A stretch of 64,000 nucleotides of DNA from Microcebus murinus. Its lineage: Eukaryota; Chordata; Mammalia; Primates; Cheirogaleidae. This document shows, piece by piece, positions 59,461 through 64,000 of the stretch; position 1 is the first letter of the stretch, and every line of letters begins with the position of its first letter. The notes under the pieces are model-generated. The model was not told where the DNA came from. It saw only the letters and a list, made by a program, of their open reading frames with translations, and ran no database searches. The stretch lies in the NCBI RefSeq assembly GCF_040939455.1, contig NC_134112.1, positions 63,939,001 through 64,003,000 of the forward strand, read 5' to 3'. Position numbers and translations under genes: made by a program.

Positions 59461-62154
59461 CAGAGCACCCCTTTTAGAATAGGGGCGTATGTGGGTCAGG
59501 GAATAAATGGAGTGCTGTCCCAGGTCCCTTTCATAGTGAGTTCATTGGATTTACAGAACCACCTATTGATAATTTCCTCGAATTCCTGAATATATAATTG
59601 GAATGGACCTGCTTTGTAGTTGACATTGGTTCTTTGACCTGTAGGGTAAGAGCTCTTATAGTAGGAAAAGCCAAGTCAAAGCCTATGACATGAGCCCCCA
59701 CCCTTCCCACTGTCAAGCACAATAGTACGTAAGAAGCAATATTGCAACTCAGCACATCCTCAAAGTGCCATTCTCAAGACTTACAGGATAAAGAACTGGT
59801 AGTTCCCATCATATCCTCCTTGAACTCTCCAGTCTTTTCCCTGCAAAACTTGGTGGATCACTGGTAGATGGAAGTGAATTACCACAAATTTAACCAAATT
59901 GTAGCCCCACTTGCAACTGTTGTGATAGATGGAGTATCTTTACTAGAGGAGATTACTACAGCCTATAGTACATGCTGTACAAAAATGTGTTATTTTCCAT
60001 ACCTGTAAGGAAAAAAATAGCAACAGTTTGCATTTATTTGGGATGGGCAATATTGTGTGTTCACTGTCTTGTTCCAGGGCTATGTTAATGCTCCGACTCT
60101 CTATCACAACATAGCCTAAAAGGATCTGAACCATCCAGATATTCTACAAAATATCACACTAATCCCCTATGTTGAGGCTAGTGAAGTGGGTTCATTTGCC
60201 CAAGGTGGTGTTATGTGTTCTCCCACAGGGAGAATCAGCACTCTGTGGCCTTGGCTGGCACTACTTTGAGGGCTCTGAGTGTCTAATTCACAAAGGTAGG
60301 AAAACATAACATCTCCTCTGCACAAGGGATCCACTTTGTGTAGAAGAAGTTCAGCAAAGGTCATGTGATCTTGGGATCCACTGCCCCTACACAAACCATA
60401 CCACCCAGAAGATGCTGGCCTGAGAGGGCAGTGGAATGGAGCCCCTTAAAGATGTAGCTGACACATCAGCTTCACTAGCTTGGCAATGGCACCCTATGAG
60501 ATGGGGCAGCATTCTTCAGGATGCTATGTATTCCCTCAATCAAAGGCTGTTACGTGATGCTATATCCCAGTAGGTAGAACACATGAGTTTGGGAACCATG
60601 TAGGATTAGCCATGCCCACCATCACTCCCAGTGACCATGGGAATTTGGGTTTCTAGTCATTGTAACTTCAGGCTCTGTGGGTCTAGAGGTCTGGATTCTT
60701 GGATGGGGACAAAGAGTTCCACTAACCTTAAAGCCATGGCTGCTGTATGGTCACATGGGCTCCTCATGCCAGAAGACTAGCAATCACAGGAACCATAACT
60801 GATGGGGGGACTTGAGGAATATATATGGCACTAAGGGATCCACTGGGGCATCTCCCATACCTGTGGCCTGATAAGGGTATAGTAAGCAGGGGCTTCAAAC
60901 TCTGAGGACTGAGGGGATGAGTCATCTCACCCAGAAGTGCTAGTCGAGAATAAGAAGAATCTAGAATGGATGGAGAGGTAGGAGGGAGACAATATCAATT
61001 GTAGCAGCTAGAGGCTATAGTTTGTCCTACTAATGTCCTTTTGTAAACTTCCCTGGGACTTCTGACCAATCAGAATCCTGGAGAAGCTGTGCCTGCATGT
61101 AGTGAATTTAATAGGAGGAGGAAATGCACAGGATCAGCAGCATGGCTGTGCAACCTGCATAGTTGCCCAGGGCCCCATACTCAAATGGGCTCTGTGCTTG
61201 GTTTAATGCCTTCAATGGCCCTTTTCCTGGTTTTTGAAGAGGAGCCCTGTAGGTGGGTCTGAGCATGCAAGGATGCAAGGAGTGAGCATTCGTAGATGCT
61301 GTTGGTCTGTAGCCGGGTCCCCATGCCTGGGCCAGGGCAACCATCTGCCACCTCCTGGGACTGTTGGCTGCTAAGTCCATGACTGCCACCTTCTCTTGAG
61401 ATTTGCCCTTAATTGATGAGATCCACCTCGCCTGGAAGGTCATCCACATCTGCCTTGGCAGCCCAAACCAATGACTGGCTGATAAGGGAACACAGCAGGC
61501 CGGCCCTCGTACCCCGGTGGGGGGCAGCTCTGTGGTGTGATTTAAGCTTTGGAGCTTCCCTGGAGGATGAGGCCCAAAGCTAGACTCTATCCCAGCCCTC
61601 ACCCTTTTCTCACCTTTCCTCATTTGCTAGCCTATTGCCCCATGCCACCATAGGTTTTCCTGATGCGCTCCCTCAGTAAAACACATGCGTTGGAGCTCTC
61701 TGAGCCTCTTCTGGTTTGGAGTGCTGCCCAATTAAAAAAAAAATAAAAAGGAAAAAAAACACGCACACCTGAATCACTGTTGTAATCTGCTTCGAGAAAC
61801 TCAGCCTGAGGCAGTGTGTACACACTCACACATGTGCATGCACACACACACGTATGTAAAATTGAAAAAAAATTCACACAAAATATGACCTTATCATGTT
61901 TCCTTCTATTGTGCTAAACTGACCCACTGAATTGATTCCATGGCACTTACTGACTGGAATGACTCGCACTTTGAGTATTACTGCTCTACAGGACCCCTGA
62001 GACGGAAACAATGAATGATGTCCAGATGTCAGGGTAGGGAATGTTAGAGAAAGATAAATATGAACTGAATCTTAGGGATGAGTTGAAGTTTTCCAAATCA
62101 ATAACACACAGGTGGAGGTTTCAGGCAAGAGTTAGGAGAGTGTGTAGTGTTAGA

Positions 62155-62345
62155 GCAGCGTTTCTCACAGTGCTGCCATGAACCACTTGTATCAGATCAT
62201 CTTGGGGTGCTCAGCAAACATGCAGATTTCTCAGCCAGGCTCAGATTCGCTGATGTGGCATCTCCAGGCTCAGGCCCTGGGATCTACATTGTCAACAAAC
62301 TCCCCAGGTGATGCTCGTGCTCAGTAAGACTTGAGGATCACTGAT
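62155..62345 (+). mobile_element. MER5A-like element
   Basis: GCAGCGTTTCTCACAGTGCT at the left, AGATTTCTCAGCCAGGCTCA inside, AGACTTGAGGATCACTGA at the right. Confidence 0.7.
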
Positions 62346-63404
62346 CTGTGCCACAGGGATAAGAGGAGGGCAATAGTGACCCATTCCCCAGTCTGCTCTC
62401 TTGGGTGGAGTTCAGCTTGAGTAGAGCTACCTCCAGCCTAGAAAGTCAGAAGCCTTCATGGGGACGTGGCGTGGAAACAGGGATGTGACGTGGGCACAGA
62501 AACAAGCCCTGATGATGGGTGTGTGTGGACCACGCAGCAGGAACTCTGACCCTCTCAGCTGGAGGATTCCTCCTTCACCTGAGGTCCATGCCACGTTATA
62601 TGTGGCTCTTTTATGATACTTAACCCACCCTGGCATGCAGATGTTTGAGTCTAGGGCTCATTTCCTCCACAACAAGCTTAAGGGTCTAAGTGTTTCTGTT
62701 TTCATTCATTCAACCATTTCGCTCACTCGAGAAGTGCTCCTATGTGTAAAGGAGCTGTTTCAGGCGCTGAGTTTGGGAACAAGACAACCTGGTTTGCTTT
62801 CGCTCACTGCTCCAGCATAGCCTTTGTGCACATACACCAAGGAATGCTCAATAAGGATCTCAGTGTAACTGATAAATGAAGCAACAGACCAAAGAACAAA
62901 CAGGCCTACCGCAGTCACACCTTTGAGTGAATAACAGTTGGATGGTCACAAGGTCTTCAGGACTCCTGGGGCTCCTGAAGCCATTGGAAGCCAGGCCCTG
63001 GGGAGGGGGCATCATTCTGGCACTGACACCAGCACTGACCAACCTCGAGTGCCTTGGGGTCCAAGGTGTGGCCATCAGCTTATCTTTTCTTCTCCAGTTA
63101 GTAGCAGGGCCATTCCCCAGCACTTTACCTCTCCTCACTAAAATGACTAGGAATTGTGAATGCGCAGTGCCTGACTCACCAACCCTGCAGAGCCCAGATT
63201 TCTAGAAATTTCCGTTTTGGAAAGAATTAAAGCTATTGAAGTTTTCCCCAGAGGCTCTAATTACTGTGAGCTGGTTCTTCCTCTCCCCCATTTCTATTCA
63301 TGAGGATAATAAGAGCTTACTGTGAGCGCTCACACAGGCCAGGCGGGTTCTAAGTGCATTATTCAATCATGGCGTGTCACGGTGGCCGTTAGTAAACGGT
63401 TTAC

Positions 63405-63536
63405 CTCACTCTGCTCGCTGGCATGTAGGCTTTGCTCCTGGTTTCTCTTCAGTATTATGTTTCCTCTGTCAATTATGAAATCATTTCCTTGTTGCTGGAA
63501 ATACACATCACACTTAGGCCAAGCTGTTGCTAATAT
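63405..63536 (-). CDS. Candidate LAMB4 cassette exon (unconfirmed)
   Basis: 132 nt (44 codons) open on the minus strand. The acceptor is strong (TCTTTTCTTTTTAAG) and the donor strong (AGTGAG|GTAAAC). It begins and ends in phase 0, and W1 also begins in phase 0, so inclusion would keep the LAMB4 frame. The peptide (starting ILATAWPKCDVYFQQQGNDF) is not in human LAMB4 as remembered and resembles no LF sequence known to me. It may be a chance open frame: 44 codons is short, and the opposite strand is open too. Confidence 0.25.
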
Positions 63537-63654
63537 CTTAAAAAGAAAAGAAAAGACGGTTTAAATATAACCATCAAAAATATCAATTCCAGGTAATCAT
63601 GATTTTCATTGGAAAGGCTCCAGAAGAAATAATGCAGACAATTTATAATTGTTT

Positions 63655-63679
63655 TTGTGTGTGTGTGTGTGTGTGTGTG
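63655..63679. repeat. (GT)n microsatellite
   Basis: About twelve GT units. Confidence 0.95.
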
Positions 63680-64000
63680 GAAATAGGGAAATTTTTGGTG
63701 GTCCTAAGACTGCATGTTGGGTTTTCTTTTTAAAGATACTAGTAAAATCCTAAACTGGGAAAACATTCAATTCTTGCATACTGGTTTTGTGGTATTTAAA
63801 AAAGTATAAATGACATGTTTAAATGTTAGATGTCAAGAAGGAAGTTGAAGAAAATCAACAACAGACATGGCACAGAAATTCATAAAATTAGTAGACAGTG
63901 TAACTTTTTTATACTCTCTAGCCCCATTCTTATTGTTTGTAGATTAAGTTCACATGAGAGGTTATTTCAGGAGAGCCAAAGTCCACCGGTCAAACTAAAG

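Larger units (their letters stand above)
57057..61730 (+). mobile_element. Degenerate retroviral internal region (gag-pol remnant)
   Basis: No long open frame survives, but pol-like pieces are visible on the plus strand. One is an aspartic-protease-like VDTGSEL motif (Asp-Thr-Gly-Ser at 59058-59069). Another is a reverse-transcriptase-like QGYVNAPTLYHN at 60075-60110. Frames between them carry many stops and shifts. Sequence near 61500-61730 weakly resembles an LTR 3' end. Class not determined; clearly inactive. Confidence 0.5.
55531..64000. other. LAMB4 intron upstream of W1 (open at window edge)
   Basis: At least 8.5 kb. It holds a degenerate ERV-like element (56622-61730) with an Alu inside, MER5A-like fragments, a candidate cassette exon (63405-63536) and a GT repeat. 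The rest shows no recognised feature. Confidence 0.65.

Noticed and set aside
61108..61623. 171-codon minus-strand open frame
   Set aside because: Lies within the degenerate retroviral region, opposite to its sense. No domain or family recognised and no splice or promoter context; probably chance.

Overview
The window is vertebrate nuclear DNA, almost certainly from a primate and most likely a strepsirrhine (lemur or galago group). It is AT-rich, intron-dominated and carries seven Alu elements. Several of these have the strepsirrhine-style middle linker with a short TATATA/TTAGTTGGCCAATTAA segment. There is also a young L1 and the usual older mammalian repeats (MIR, L2, MLT1, Tigger, hAT/Charlie). 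The species is an inference from repeat type, not something read directly.

One protein-coding gene is present, on the minus strand: LAMB4 (laminin subunit beta-4). Twenty coding exons were located by translating both strands and matching the protein to the laminin beta family. In transcription order they run from 55345-55530 down to the stop codon at 3146-3148. Their lengths sum to 3585 nt (1194 codons plus stop), and every exon-exon phase joins without a frameshift or internal stop. They cover the laminin IV type B (LF) domain, LE (EGF-like) modules 6-13, coiled-coil domain II, the cysteine-rich beta-knob, and coiled-coil domain I with the C-terminal cysteine. The N-terminal half (signal peptide, LN domain, first LE modules) would lie beyond 64000. 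Bases 1-3145 are 3' UTR and downstream intergenic sequence.

Layout: 1-3145, downstream flank with a long TTCC tract. 3146-11213, coiled-coil C-terminal exons, with an MLT1 LTR and a composite GGGT/GT/GA tract in introns. 11214-18621, an intron holding a 5-kb L1 (plus strand, intact ORF2, perfect 14-bp target-site duplication) and an adjacent Alu. 18622-33363, more coiled-coil exons and the beta-knob exon, with four Alus and a Tigger remnant. 33364-46382, the EGF-like module exons. 46383-55530, LF-domain exons separated by L2, Tigger and LTR sequence. 55531-64000, the 5'-ward intron (open at the window edge), holding a degenerate endogenous retrovirus-like element, one Alu and one candidate frame-preserving cassette exon at 63405-63536.

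No bacterial-type system, CRISPR array or novel operon is present. The observations most worth checking are a GC-AG intron in LAMB4, a weak donor in another intron, the possible extra exon, an extra cysteine in LE module 7, the intact L1 ORF2, a 30-bp exact repeat that looks like a templated insertion, and a tiny (~59 bp) retroposition-like insertion.
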